Source: Clostridium fungisolvens | GTDB taxonomy: Bacteria; Bacillota; Clostridia; Clostridiales; Clostridiaceae | Length of the DNA stretch: 64,000 bases | Direction: 5' to 3' | NCBI RefSeq assembly: GCF_014193895.1 | Contig: NZ_BLZR01000001.1 | Span: forward strand, 992,001 to 1,056,000 | Shown here: piece by piece, positions 51,380 to 59,340 of the stretch | Numbering within the stretch: the stretch's first letter is position 1 | Layout: each line of letters opens with the position of its first letter | Program-made: the position numbers and the translations under genes | The notes under the pieces: generated by a model | What the model saw: the letters and a program-made list of their open reading frames with translations, nothing else | Database searches by the model: none | What the model was told of the DNA's origin: nothing

Positions 51380-51408
51380 TTGAAATTTACAAGATAATAT
51401 GCTATATT
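51380..51408 (+). promoter_or_regulatory. Promoter of the polyamine transporter operon
   Basis: TTGAAA, a 17-base spacer, then TATATT. The leader would be about 165 bases long. Confidence 0.55.
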
Positions 51409-51510
51409 TTTTTCAGTTATAATAATATCCAATTATGAATAATTATAACTAAGGATGAATAAGTTTGAAATTAATTTATTTATCTGTTAATAAATAAAAC
51501 TTCTTTTTTG

Positions 51511-51545
51511 GCAGTGAAGCCAATAAGGGGGTTTTCTTTTTTCTA
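51511..51545 (+). promoter_or_regulatory. Small hairpin with T-rich tail in the potA leader
   Basis: TTGGC and GCCAA pair around AGTGAA, then AAGGGGGTTTTCTTTTTT. It looks like a weak leader terminator 40 bases before potA. It may mean attenuation of the transporter, but no competing structure is obvious. Confidence 0.35.
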
Positions 51546-51580
51546 AATTTAAAAATTAATAAAAAAGGAGTTGTTAAGGT

Positions 51581-52666
51581 GTGACAGAGGATGTTTTTCT
51601 TCAATTGTCTAATGTTAGTAAAAGCTTTGATAGAGGTGAAAATGTTATAAATGATTTGAACCTTGATATTAGGAAGGGTGAATTTTTAACTTTACTCGGT
51701 CCTAGTGGTTGTGGTAAAACTACTACACTAAGAATGATTGCTGGTTTTGAATCACCAAGTGCTGGAGATATTGTAATTGATGGAGATAATATGACAGATA
51801 AATCTCCACATGAGAGATGTGTAAATACAGTATTTCAAAACTACGCATTGTTTCCACATATGAATATTTTTGATAACATAGCCTTTGGGTTAAAAATGAA
51901 GAAAGTTTCAAAGAGTGATATTAAGAGTAAAGTAGCTGAAATGCTGGCCATGGTTCAACTAGAAGGCTTTGAGTATAGAATGCCTTCGCAGTTAAGTGGG
52001 GGGCAGATGCAGCGTGTTGCTATAGCTAGAGCAGTAGTAAACAATCCTAAAGTTTTACTCTTGGATGAACCATTAGGCGCGTTAGATTTAAAGCTTAGAA
52101 AGCAGATGCAATTGGAACTCAAGCATCTTCAGAAGCAGCTTGGAATAACTTTTGTTTTTGTAACTCATGATCAAGAAGAGGCATTAACTATGTCCGATAG
52201 AATTGTGGTTATGAATAAAGGTATTATTGAACAAATAGGAACTCCAGAAGAACTTTATGAGAATCCTAAAACAAGATTCGTAGCTGATTTTTTAGGTGAA
52301 ACTAATCTTTTAGATGGAGAAGCTATAAAAATTAAGGAAACTGAGGTTCTGCTTAACCTTGAACAAGAGCAAGATATAATAAGGATTCCGAATAAAAGTT
52401 ATGAAATAGGTGATAAATTTACTGTTTCAATCAGACCTGAAAGGATAAAGATAAAGGAAAATCCAGAAGAAAATGATGTATGGCTTCAGTGCAAATTTAA
52501 GGAGAGAATTTACATAGGTTCAAGTGTGAAAACAGTGGTACTACTAAAAAATGGAAAAGAAATAGTAGTAAATGAACCCATAGGTCATGACTATAAGTTT
52601 AAGGATTTGAGTAAGGATATATTTGTAACTTGGAATCCACAAAATACAGTAGTTATAAAAGCGTAA
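51581..52666 (+). CDS. potA: Spermidine/putrescine ABC transporter ATP-binding protein
   Basis: A 361-residue ATPase of the polyamine importer. Walker A is GPSGCGKTT; the Q loop reads QNYALFPHMNIFDNI. The signature is LSGGQMQRVAIARA and Walker B is LLLDEPLGALD, with the H-loop in FVTHDQEEAL. A C-terminal TOBE domain (IRPERIKI) completes the normal length. It starts at a GTG with AAGGAG 10 bases upstream. It is the first gene of potA-potB-potCD. Confidence 0.95.
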   Translation: MTEDVFLQLSNVSKSFDRGENVINDLNLDIRKGEFLTLLGPSGCGKTTTLRMIAGFESPSAGDIVIDGDNMTDKSPHERCVNTVFQNYALFPHMNIFDNIAFGLKMKKVSKSDIKSKVAEMLAMVQLEGFEYRMPSQLSGGQMQRVAIARAVVNNPKVLLLDEPLGALDLKLRKQMQLELKHLQKQLGITFVFVTHDQEEALTMSDRIVVMNKGIIEQIGTPEELYENPKTRFVADFLGETNLLDGEAIKIKETEVLLNLEQEQDIIRIPNKSYEIGDKFTVSIRPERIKIKENPEENDVWLQCKFKERIYIGSSVKTVVLLKNGKEIVVNEPIGHDYKFKDLSKDIFVTWNPQNTVVIKA

Positions 52667-52678
52667 GAGGTGATTATA

Positions 52679-53548
52679 TTGAAAAAGAAAATTTTTAAAG
52701 ATAATCTCTTAGCGAAGCTTACAACTACAGCTCCTATAGCATTATGGATGTTAGGTTTTTTCTTAATTCCATTAGTACTTATTGTTATAGTAAGCTTTTG
52801 TATTAGAGGTGAAGTAGGAGATGTAGTTTATTCTTTCACTGGTGATAATTATAAGAGACTTATAAATACTTTGTATATAACTATATTTTTTAAATCTCTA
52901 CTTATTGCAATTGGAACAACAGTAATCTGCTTAATATTTGGATATCCATTTGCATTTATAATTGCAAGAGCAAATAAAGCTATAAAACCAATATTGCTGC
53001 TATTAATAATACTTCCTTTTTGGACAAACTCATTAGTTAGAACTTATGCGATGATTATATTACTACGTACAGAAGGAATTATAAATACTTTGTTGTTAAA
53101 TATAGGAATGATAAAAGTACCGCTTCATCTAATGTATAATAACACTGCCGTAATGATAGGTATGCTTTACATGATGTTCCCATTTATGGTACTACCATTA
53201 TATTCTTCTATAGAAAAGCTTGATATGAGAATTCTAGAAGCAGCTGATGATTTAGGAGCTGGACCGATGGACAAGTTCTTGAAAATTACACTTCCTTTGA
53301 CAAAAGGAGGGATACTTTCCGGTTCGTTATTAGTTTTTGTCCCTACCCTTGGATTGTTTTTTGTTACAGATTTAATGGGGGGAAGCAAAGTTGTACTTAT
53401 GAGTAACCTTATAAAAAATCAGTTTTTAACTGCTAGAGATTGGCCTTTTGGAGCCGCTATTTCAGTAGTGTTGATAATTATAATGATTGCGCTTATAAGC
53501 TTATATACAAAGCTTGGTGGTAAGGTTGATAAAAGGGAGGTGCTTTAA
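52679..53548 (+). CDS. potB: Spermidine/putrescine ABC transporter permease PotB
   Basis: A 289-residue permease with six membrane segments. The EAA loop that contacts PotA reads EAADDLGAGPMDKFLKITLP. FLIPLVLIVIVSFCIRGEVG is near the N terminus. It starts at a TTG with AGAGGTG about 6 bases upstream, 12 bases after potA. Only 2 bases separate it from the next gene. Confidence 0.94.
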   Translation: MKKKIFKDNLLAKLTTTAPIALWMLGFFLIPLVLIVIVSFCIRGEVGDVVYSFTGDNYKRLINTLYITIFFKSLLIAIGTTVICLIFGYPFAFIIARANKAIKPILLLLIILPFWTNSLVRTYAMIILLRTEGIINTLLLNIGMIKVPLHLMYNNTAVMIGMLYMMFPFMVLPLYSSIEKLDMRILEAADDLGAGPMDKFLKITLPLTKGGILSGSLLVFVPTLGLFFVTDLMGGSKVVLMSNLIKNQFLTARDWPFGAAISVVLIIIMIALISLYTKLGGKVDKREVL

Positions 53549-53550
53549 TT

Positions 53551-55389
53551 ATGAAAAAGAAAAAAGGAAACATATTAAAGATATCCTATGCCTTTCTAAT
53601 GTATATGTTCTTGTATGTACCAATAATGGTACTCATAGCATTTTCCTTCAATTCATCTAAGTTAAATGTAGTTTGGACAGGATTTACTTTTAAATGGTAT
53701 CAAAGTTTAATTCATAATGCAGGAATATTAGAAGCAGTTAAGAATTCCTTTATAATAGCCATTGTTAGTACTATAATATCTGTTGTAATTGGTACACTTG
53801 CTTCAGTTGGTTTATATAGATATGAGTTTAGAGGGAAAAAGGTTCTTGATACCATTCTATATATACCACTTGTTATACCTGAAATAGTCATGGGGATTTC
53901 TCTTCTTGCCTTCTTTTCTATAGTGAAAATGGATTTAGGTAGGTTATCTCTTATAATTGCACATGTGACTTTTAGTGTAGCTTATGTTGTAGCTGTAGTA
54001 AGAACAAGATTAGATGGTTTTGATAAGGCTGTAGAAGAAGCGGCTATGGATTTAGGTGCTAGTGCACTTAAAACTTTCTTTTATGTTACCTTACCGATAA
54101 TTATGCCAGGTGTTATAGCAGGAGGATTACTTGCATTTACATTATCTTTGGATGATGTAATAATAAGTTTTTTCGTAGCCGGTCCAGGAAGCGTAACCTT
54201 ACCTTTAAAGATATTTTCAATGGTCAAGTTTGGCGTTACTCCTGAAATAAATGCATTATCTACAATAATATTGCTTTTTACAGTTATAATAATTGTACTT
54301 TCAGTAGTGATGAGAAATGTGAATTTAAGTATGAAAAGGGTAGGTGGTATACTTACTGCTATATTTGTATTAGTTGGGGGCTCAAGCTATGGGGTGTGGG
54401 CATATGCTAAGGCTAATGAAGAACCGGAGCAAGTTCTTAATGTTTTCAATTGGTCAGAATATTTACCACAGTCAGTAATTGATAAGTTTGAGCAGACCTA
54501 TAATATTAAAGTGAACTATAGTACTTTTTCTTCAAATGAAGAGATGTTAGCAAAGCTTATGGCTGGTGGAGGACAGTATGATATAGCTGTTGCCAGTGAT
54601 TTTATGGTTGAGATATTAAAAAAGCAAAATTTAATTCAACCTATGAATACAGATGCTTTACCTAATTTAAAGAATATCGGCAGTCAATTTTTAAACTTAC
54701 CTTTTGATGAAGGAAATAAGTATAGTGTGCCTTATATGTGGCTTGCAGGTATAATAGCTTATGATAGTTCAAAAGTTCCAGAGGGAACTATAACTAGTTA
54801 TGCTGATCTTTGGAAACCGGAATTTAAAAATTCGCTTACGATTTTAGATGATGAAAGAGCTATTATTGGAATGACTTTAAAGAGATTAGGTTATTCCTTA
54901 AATGAGACAAGTCCTGAAGCTTTAAAAAAAGCAAAAGATGAACTGAAAAAACTTCAACCTAACGTTAAATCTTATGATAGTGATAGTCCTAAAACAAGCT
55001 TAATTAATGGTGAATCAAAAGTAATATTTGCTTGGGGAGCAGAAGCCAGCCTTGCTAAACGAGATAATCCTAATGTTAAGTATGTGATTCCTAAGGAAGG
55101 ACTTTTCCTACAACAAGATAATTTTGTTATTCCACAAGGAGCTAAGAACGTAAAGGCTGCAGAACAGTTCATTAATTTCATTATGGAACCTGAGATAAGT
55201 GCGGAAATATCTCAATATTTTCCTTATGGAAATCCTAACACAGCAGCTTATCCATATATAGGCGATAAAATAATGAAAGATGAAGCGGTTTATCCTGCTG
55301 ATGATGAGGTTAAAAAGGGAGAATATCTAAAAGACATTGGAGATCACGTAACTGAGTTTGATAAGATTTGGTCTGAAGTGAAACAATAA
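53551..55389 (+). CDS. potCD: Fused PotC permease and PotD polyamine-binding protein
   Basis: A 612-residue protein joining two components. Residues 1-265 are a PotC-type permease with the EAA loop EEAAMDLGASALKTFFYVTL. An extra membrane segment (about 270-290, GGILTAIFVLVGGSSYGVWAYA) links to a periplasmic-binding domain. That domain has VLNVFNWSEYLPQSVIDKFE, YDIAVASDFMVEIL, MWLAGIIAYDSSKVP and FAWGAEASL, as in PotD. The binding protein is therefore tethered to the permease instead of being a lipoprotein. AGGGAGGTG lies 8 bases before the ATG. Such fusions are known in some Firmicutes. Confidence 0.94.
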   Translation: MKKKKGNILKISYAFLMYMFLYVPIMVLIAFSFNSSKLNVVWTGFTFKWYQSLIHNAGILEAVKNSFIIAIVSTIISVVIGTLASVGLYRYEFRGKKVLDTILYIPLVIPEIVMGISLLAFFSIVKMDLGRLSLIIAHVTFSVAYVVAVVRTRLDGFDKAVEEAAMDLGASALKTFFYVTLPIIMPGVIAGGLLAFTLSLDDVIISFFVAGPGSVTLPLKIFSMVKFGVTPEINALSTIILLFTVIIIVLSVVMRNVNLSMKRVGGILTAIFVLVGGSSYGVWAYAKANEEPEQVLNVFNWSEYLPQSVIDKFEQTYNIKVNYSTFSSNEEMLAKLMAGGGQYDIAVASDFMVEILKKQNLIQPMNTDALPNLKNIGSQFLNLPFDEGNKYSVPYMWLAGIIAYDSSKVPEGTITSYADLWKPEFKNSLTILDDERAIIGMTLKRLGYSLNETSPEALKKAKDELKKLQPNVKSYDSDSPKTSLINGESKVIFAWGAEASLAKRDNPNVKYVIPKEGLFLQQDNFVIPQGAKNVKAAEQFINFIMEPEISAEISQYFPYGNPNTAAYPYIGDKIMKDEAVYPADDEVKKGEYLKDIGDHVTEFDKIWSEVKQ

Positions 55390-55420
55390 TTTTAAATATT
55401 CGCGCTGTTAAAGCACTGCG

Positions 55421-55620
55421 TTGAAATTAATTGGTTAATCATCCGACGCTTAAATGAGCTTACGCAAAGAATTAATATGATTTTGTCATATTCCATGGCT
55501 AAAACTGTAAACTCACTACGTTCGAACAGTACAGTTTCTTAACGCCATTCCATCTGAAAAAATCATTTAATTCTAATAGCTCGCTCATATAGCGTCTCCT
55601 GTATAACCAATTAATTTCAA
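55421..55620 (+). repeat. Family C palindromic element, copy C2 (200 bp, best copy)
   Basis: Perfect 17-bp ends TTGAAATTAATTGGTTA (55421-55437) and TAACCAATTAATTTCAA (55604-55620). Inside, GAATTAATATGATTTT pairs in part with AAAATCATTTAATTC, and CATTCCAT with the ATTCCATGG region. No coding frame of note. It begins 32 bases after potCD. Confidence 0.85.
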
Positions 55621-55666
55621 CAATATTCTTAAACATAGCCTAAATATTAGCACATAAATTTAAGTA

Positions 55667-55686
55667 TTAAGTGGTTCACCTATATA
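55667..55686 (+). repeat. Right end of a family A element
   Basis: TTAAGTGGTTCACCTATATA matches the right terminal repeat only. Confidence 0.45.
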
Positions 55687-55693
55687 GAAATGT

Positions 55694-55730
55694 AAAATAG
55701 AGCGAAGTAAGCTAGTTCGCTCTATTTTTA
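55694..55730 (+). terminator. Intrinsic terminator
   Basis: AAAATAGAGCGAA and TTCGCTCTATTTT pair around a 9-base loop, followed by TA. It probably ends the potABCD transcript after reading through the family C element. From here to 56067 I see only AT-rich sequence. Confidence 0.8.
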
Positions 55731-56070
55731 ATGTAAAGTATAAAATTTTTATAGCGGCTAAAAGTAGAGGTCTTAATGCGATATTTTACAAAGGTAAATT
55801 TGTTGGTTTAATTAAGTTTATATAAAAAATATAAAAATATTTAAAAAAATACTGAAAAATGTTTTCTTAAAAGCATTTTTCATTTATTATAATAAAGGTA
55901 GATAAATTTAATGGTCAATTTATCAAAATATAAAGGGTATAATTATCTGAGAGATATAACAACTCCATAACTAAGAAAAAAGTTTCAATTATAGATTTGA
56001 AATGTGAGTTGATATATTAAATTACAAATATCTGCATGTAACAACAAATGAAAGGAAATGAATTGAATTG

Positions 56071-56679
56071 ATGGACATTTTAATATCTTTAGTTTTAAGT
56101 TTAATAGCATATTTGGCAGGATCTATACCTACGGGATACATTTTGATTAAAAAAATTAAAGGAATAGATATAAGAACGGTTGGAAGTGGCAATATTGGTT
56201 CTACCAACGTAAGAAGGATAGGTGGAACTTATATATCACTAGCGACTCAAGTTGTTGATATATTAAAGGGATTGCTTCCAGTAGCAATAACAAGCTACTT
56301 AATAAATAAAGGAATTATAAGTATTAATTTTGATAAAAATATATTACTTGCAATTGTAGGCATTAGCGCTATAGTAGGACATAACTATCCTATATTTCTG
56401 AAATTTAAAGGTGGAAAAGGTGTTAACACTACTGTAGGCGTCTTTTTGTTTTTAGCTCCTAAAGCGTTAATTGCTGCGGCAGTAGTTTTCTTTATATTAA
56501 AGCTAGCTACATCAATTGTATCCATTAGATCTATGATTCTTGCTGTTGCACTAATTGTAGCTGCAATATTATTTAGATATCCGAATCCTGTAGTGCTTTC
56601 TACTGTATTTACTGCAGCTCTTTTAATATTTAGACATAAAGCAAATATAAAGAGAATAATAAATGGTGAAGAAAAATAA
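56071..56679 (+). CDS. plsY: Acyl-phosphate:glycerol-3-phosphate acyltransferase PlsY
   Basis: A 202-residue membrane enzyme that starts phospholipid synthesis by acylating glycerol-3-phosphate with acyl-phosphate. The three family motifs are present: GSIPTGYILIKKIKGIDIR, GSGNIGSTNVRRIGG and GHNYPIFLKFKGGKGVNTTV. Five membrane segments. The start is uncertain among the ATG at 56071 and nearby TTGs; AAAGGA lies 14 bases upstream. Confidence 0.95.
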   Translation: MDILISLVLSLIAYLAGSIPTGYILIKKIKGIDIRTVGSGNIGSTNVRRIGGTYISLATQVVDILKGLLPVAITSYLINKGIISINFDKNILLAIVGISAIVGHNYPIFLKFKGGKGVNTTVGVFLFLAPKALIAAAVVFFILKLATSIVSIRSMILAVALIVAAILFRYPNPVVLSTVFTAALLIFRHKANIKRIINGEEK

Positions 56680-56719
56680 CCACTTAATTTTAGTCGTCAT
56701 ATTAAACATAGCAAGATTT

Positions 56720-56758
56720 AAGCTATATTAAACTGAAAAGTTTAATATAGCTTTTTGT
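56720..56758 (+). terminator. Intrinsic terminator of plsY
   Basis: AGCTATATTAAACT and AGTTTAATATAGCT are a perfect 14-bp pair around GAAA, then TTTTTGTATTTT. Confidence 0.9.
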
Positions 56759-56981
56759 ATTTTTATGAAATTATAACAAAATAAAACTTATGGCTGGTTA
56801 AATTTAAGTGTGAAAAAGAAGAAATATACTGAGTTAAATGAAATAATAAGATATTTGATAGAAAATAGGAAAAAAGTTAACTGAAATATAAAAATATAGT
56901 GATTTTTTACATAAATAGGAATATAATTAATTGTATGTTTATATACAAATGTTAACTTTATATAAAACGGGGGCGGTTTAG

Positions 56982-58259
56982 GTGGATTTTTATAATCCTA
57001 ACGAAAAGATAAGGCTCATGAGAAAGCAGTTTGGAATCAATCAATCACTTTTAGAAGATGTTAATATGACAAGAGCATTTATCAGTATGATGGAAAGTGG
57101 TAAAAGAAAAATAAGCAGGAAGAGTTCTGAACTATTAGCAAAGAAATTTAACTCGATAGCTAAAGAAATGTCTATTAATATAAATCTAGATGATGAATAT
57201 TTTTATAGGCGTCCAGAAGAAGACGCAAGATTCTTCTGTGAAAAGGCGCTTTTAAAAGAAGAAGTAACGCATGAAGAACTTAAAGAAATTATAGATGTGG
57301 CAAAAACATATCAGTTAAGTGATATGTTAATTAATGCATATAAGGTTAATGGAGAGATATGTTTTGTAGAGGCAGATTATATGAATGCCTTTACTAATTT
57401 CAGTAGCGCACTGGGAAAATGTAAGGAAATTAATCAAAAATCATTGCAACCATATATTTATAATGCTATGGGTGTTTGTAAAATTAGAAGAAATGAAGAT
57501 GAAGAAGCAGTTTTTTATTTTAGCCAAGCCTTATGGTATGCCAAAGAACAAAATAATGATTTGTATTTCATAAAAGCTAGTTACAATTTAGCTTTAGGAT
57601 ATTCAAAAATGAAAGAATATGAAAAATGCCTAGAAGTAATAGAAAAAAATATTCTAGAAAAGGATATAAGTGCAGAAATAGAAGAGCTGTTAAAGGCTAG
57701 AATATTAAAGGCTAATACTTATTTAAGAACTGGTGAAAAAGAAAAAGTTCTTTGTGAATATCTAAAAATAATTGATAGTCTAAGGGAAGATGATATAGAT
57801 ACAAGATCAATGATTTACAATAATATTGCCGAATATCATTATAATAATGAACAATTTGAAGAAAGTTTAAAATACATTGATAGAGCACAAAAATTAAGAA
57901 ATAGAGAGTCTATTTCTACTATTCTAGATACAAAAGCAAAGATATTCTTAAAGCAAGGGCTATATAATGAAGGTATTATGATATTAGAATTAGCTATAAG
58001 TTTTGCGGAGGAATATAAACAGTTTACAGTTTTGTTCGAAGTGTATAAACACTTAATAAACGTATATGAACTTATAGGTGATTTAGAAAAGGTAAAGGAA
58101 GCAGCGAAGATGCTCTTAGATACTTTGGATAAAAATAATATTGATAAGGGAAGAAGCTATGCTATATATAAGCTTATAGAAATAAACACAACAGAAGGGA
58201 ATGTTGAAGAAAGTCTTAGTTTATTACATAAATTGAAGCCTATATTAATAGATGAATAA
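56982..58259 (+). CDS. RRNPP-type quorum-sensing regulator (HTH plus TPR)
   Basis: A 425-residue protein. Residues 1-62 form an XRE helix-turn-helix (KIRLMRKQFGINQSLLEDVN, FISMMESGKRKISRKSSELL). The rest is helical repeats of TPR kind (AYKVNGEICFVEADYMNAFT, YIYNAMGVCKIRRNEDEEAV, FIKASYNLALGYSKMKEYEK, YNNIAEYHYNNEQFEESLKY). This is the build of PlcR, NprR and the clostridial Qsr regulators, which bind an imported short peptide in the TPR groove. A gene for a secreted peptide follows 78 bases downstream. GTG start, preceded by an unusual GGGGGCGG site. Confidence 0.88.
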   Translation: MDFYNPNEKIRLMRKQFGINQSLLEDVNMTRAFISMMESGKRKISRKSSELLAKKFNSIAKEMSININLDDEYFYRRPEEDARFFCEKALLKEEVTHEELKEIIDVAKTYQLSDMLINAYKVNGEICFVEADYMNAFTNFSSALGKCKEINQKSLQPYIYNAMGVCKIRRNEDEEAVFYFSQALWYAKEQNNDLYFIKASYNLALGYSKMKEYEKCLEVIEKNILEKDISAEIEELLKARILKANTYLRTGEKEKVLCEYLKIIDSLREDDIDTRSMIYNNIAEYHYNNEQFEESLKYIDRAQKLRNRESISTILDTKAKIFLKQGLYNEGIMILELAISFAEEYKQFTVLFEVYKHLINVYELIGDLEKVKEAAKMLLDTLDKNNIDKGRSYAIYKLIEINTTEGNVEESLSLLHKLKPILIDE

Positions 58260-58337
58260 GAATATTTGATTGTGTTTAAATTTCAACAATAATATTAAAC
58301 ATAATCTTAATAAAATATATTTATGAGGTGATTAATA

Positions 58338-58481
58338 ATGAAAAAGAAGTTTGCAAGGTTAGTTTTAGTAGTTATATTACTAGGAGTATTTATGGTTCCA
58401 ACAATAAATATTATAAACCATAGTGGTAATTTAGGACAAACAACAATAAATATGATTGCAGACCCAGAACCATCACTTTAA
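58338..58481 (+). CDS. Secreted signalling propeptide paired with the RRNPP regulator
   Basis: A 47-residue frame with GAGGTG 7 bases before the ATG. It has a charged start and hydrophobic export segment (MKKKFARLVLVVILLGVFMV) and a short polar tail ending INMIADPEPSL. Size, layout and position directly behind an HTH-TPR regulator match PapR, NprX and clostridial Qsp peptides. In those, the exported precursor is trimmed to a C-terminal peptide and taken up by an oligopeptide permease. The mature peptide is probably within the last 5-10 residues; which ones cannot be told from sequence. Confidence 0.75.
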   Translation: MKKKFARLVLVVILLGVFMVPTINIINHSGNLGQTTINMIADPEPSL

Positions 58482-58499
58482 AAGTAGGGTTAAAAGGTA

Positions 58500-58529
58500 T
58501 TGAAATTTCCATTTTGGAAATGCTATAAT
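58500..58529 (+). promoter_or_regulatory. Strong promoter with palindrome in the spacer
   Basis: TTGAAA (58500-58505), an 18-base spacer and TATAAT (58524-58529). The spacer and its edges contain the dyad ATTTCC-ATTTT-GGAAAT (58504-58520), a likely operator. It starts 19 bases after the signalling-peptide stop. Confidence 0.7.
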
Positions 58530-58535
58530 TAAAGC

Positions 58536-58732
58536 ATCTTAAAGTAACAAGGAGAATGTTTATGAATGCTGAGGTTTCAAACTAAGTAAATTGAATAAGG
58601 TCTAAATTTTGCAAAAGAAGTCTAATTTTAGGCTTATTTGTGTTGCACTTTTAGACATAACTTAGTGAAACATCATAAGCAGCATTCTTTTATAGGGTAT
58701 ATGTGGCTGTGTTTGTACACAGCTTTTTTTTA
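58536..58732 (+). ncRNA. Candidate structured small RNA, about 195 nt
   Basis: A promoter at 58500-58529 and a terminator (GCTGTGT and ACACAGC, then eight T, 58706-58731) bound it. In between, six helices nest into one long rod: GAATGCTG/CAGCATTC (58564 and 58680), GTTTC/GAAAC, ACTAAGT/ACTTAGT, GTCTAAA/TTTAGAC, TGCAA/TTGCA and AAGTCTAA/TTAGGCTT at the tip. A seven-codon frame, ATG AAT GCT GAG GTT TCA AAC TAA at 58562 with AAGGAG upstream, overlaps the first helix. The rod shape recalls 6S RNA, but I cannot confirm that. No longer coding frame fits. Confidence 0.6.
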
Positions 58733-58885
58733 CTGTATAGGAAATTATAAAATTTTCAAGTTAGCTAAACTTAGAAATTTCAATGCTTTTAGAAATTTTT
58801 TATGGTTATACAGTAAAAAATAAAGCTTATTTACCTGCCAAATTTTCCTCATATGCATTCGGAAAGGCAGAGGCGTTAATAAGCT
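58724..58885 (+). repeat. Family D composite element, copy D3
   Basis: It begins in the terminator T-run (TTTTTTTTACTGTATAGG). The left palindrome closes with TTATACAGTAAAAAA (58806-58820). The right part, CCTGCC ... GGCAG with outer AGCTTATT and AATAAGCT, replaces the terminator hairpin of the other copies. Confidence 0.75.
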
Positions 58886-58891
58886 CTCAGA

Positions 58892-58993
58892 TATGGATGT
58901 ACTACTTCATAATAAAATTTATATTTTCAAACTCTCATCTAAGAAATAAGATGGAGGTTAAATATAGATTTCAGAGTGAAGTGTTGTATCTTT
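58892..58993 (+). repeat. Family A element, copy A7 (102 bp)
   Basis: ATGGATGTACTACTTC and GAAGTGTTGTATCTTT are the ends; internal stem CTCTCATCT and AGATGGAG. It follows D3 after 6 bases. Confidence 0.7.
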
Positions 58994-59027
58994 GAAGATA
59001 TACCTAATGAGATATAAAATGAAATGC

Positions 59028-59066
59028 AAAGCTGTAAGTGAAGAAGTTTTTCACTTGCAGCTTTTT
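59028..59066 (+). terminator. Intrinsic terminator with no gene before it
   Basis: AAGCTGTAAGTGAA and TTCACTTGCAGCTT pair with one mismatch around GAAGTTT, then TTTT. The transcript it ends is not evident; it may stop read-through from the repeats. Confidence 0.75.
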
Positions 59067-59150
59067 TGTTTTATATGAAATTATAAAATTTTCAAAGTAG
59101 CTATACTTAGATGTTTCAATGATTTTAGAAGTTTTTTATGATTAAAGTTG
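59060..59150 (+). repeat. Family D left half only, copy D5
   Basis: TTTTTTGTTTTATATGAAAT and TATAAAATTTTCAAAGTAGC match the left half of D3. The right end is missing. It again starts in a terminator T-run. Confidence 0.6.
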
Positions 59151-59259
59151 CATTAACGATTTTTATATAAAAATTTTCACTAAGACTATGTTTAAGTGAT
59201 AGATAGTTTTAAAAGCAGTATAAAGTTAAATATTAAAAAAATCCTAGGAGGAATGAGAT

Positions 59260-59340
59260 ATGAGCATTGTAGGTAAATCAATCAAAGGTAAAAGAGCAAA
59301 TCAAAACTATAAAAATATCGGAGGAATAAAAATTGAATAA
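59260..59340 (+). CDS. 26-residue leader peptide overlapping the MutS2-like gene
   Basis: AGGAGG lies 8 bases before an ATG that opens a basic peptide (MSIVGKSIKGKRANQNYKN, then IGGIKIE). Its last codons contain the GGAGG site of the next gene and overlap that gene's TTG start by 8 bases. It is likely translated and may set the translation rate of the MutS2-like protein. No family is known. Confidence 0.5.
   Translation: MSIVGKSIKGKRANQNYKNIGGIKIE

Noticed and set aside
58562..58585. Seven-codon frame with an AAGGAG site as a second signalling peptide
   Set aside because: It is inside the first helix of the candidate RNA and too short to hold an export signal. Kept only as a note in that entry.
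58638..58995. Two plus-strand frames of 61 and 70 codons after the signalling-peptide gene
   Set aside because: They run through the candidate RNA, its terminator and repeats D3 and A7, lack ribosome binding sites and have no protein-like pattern.
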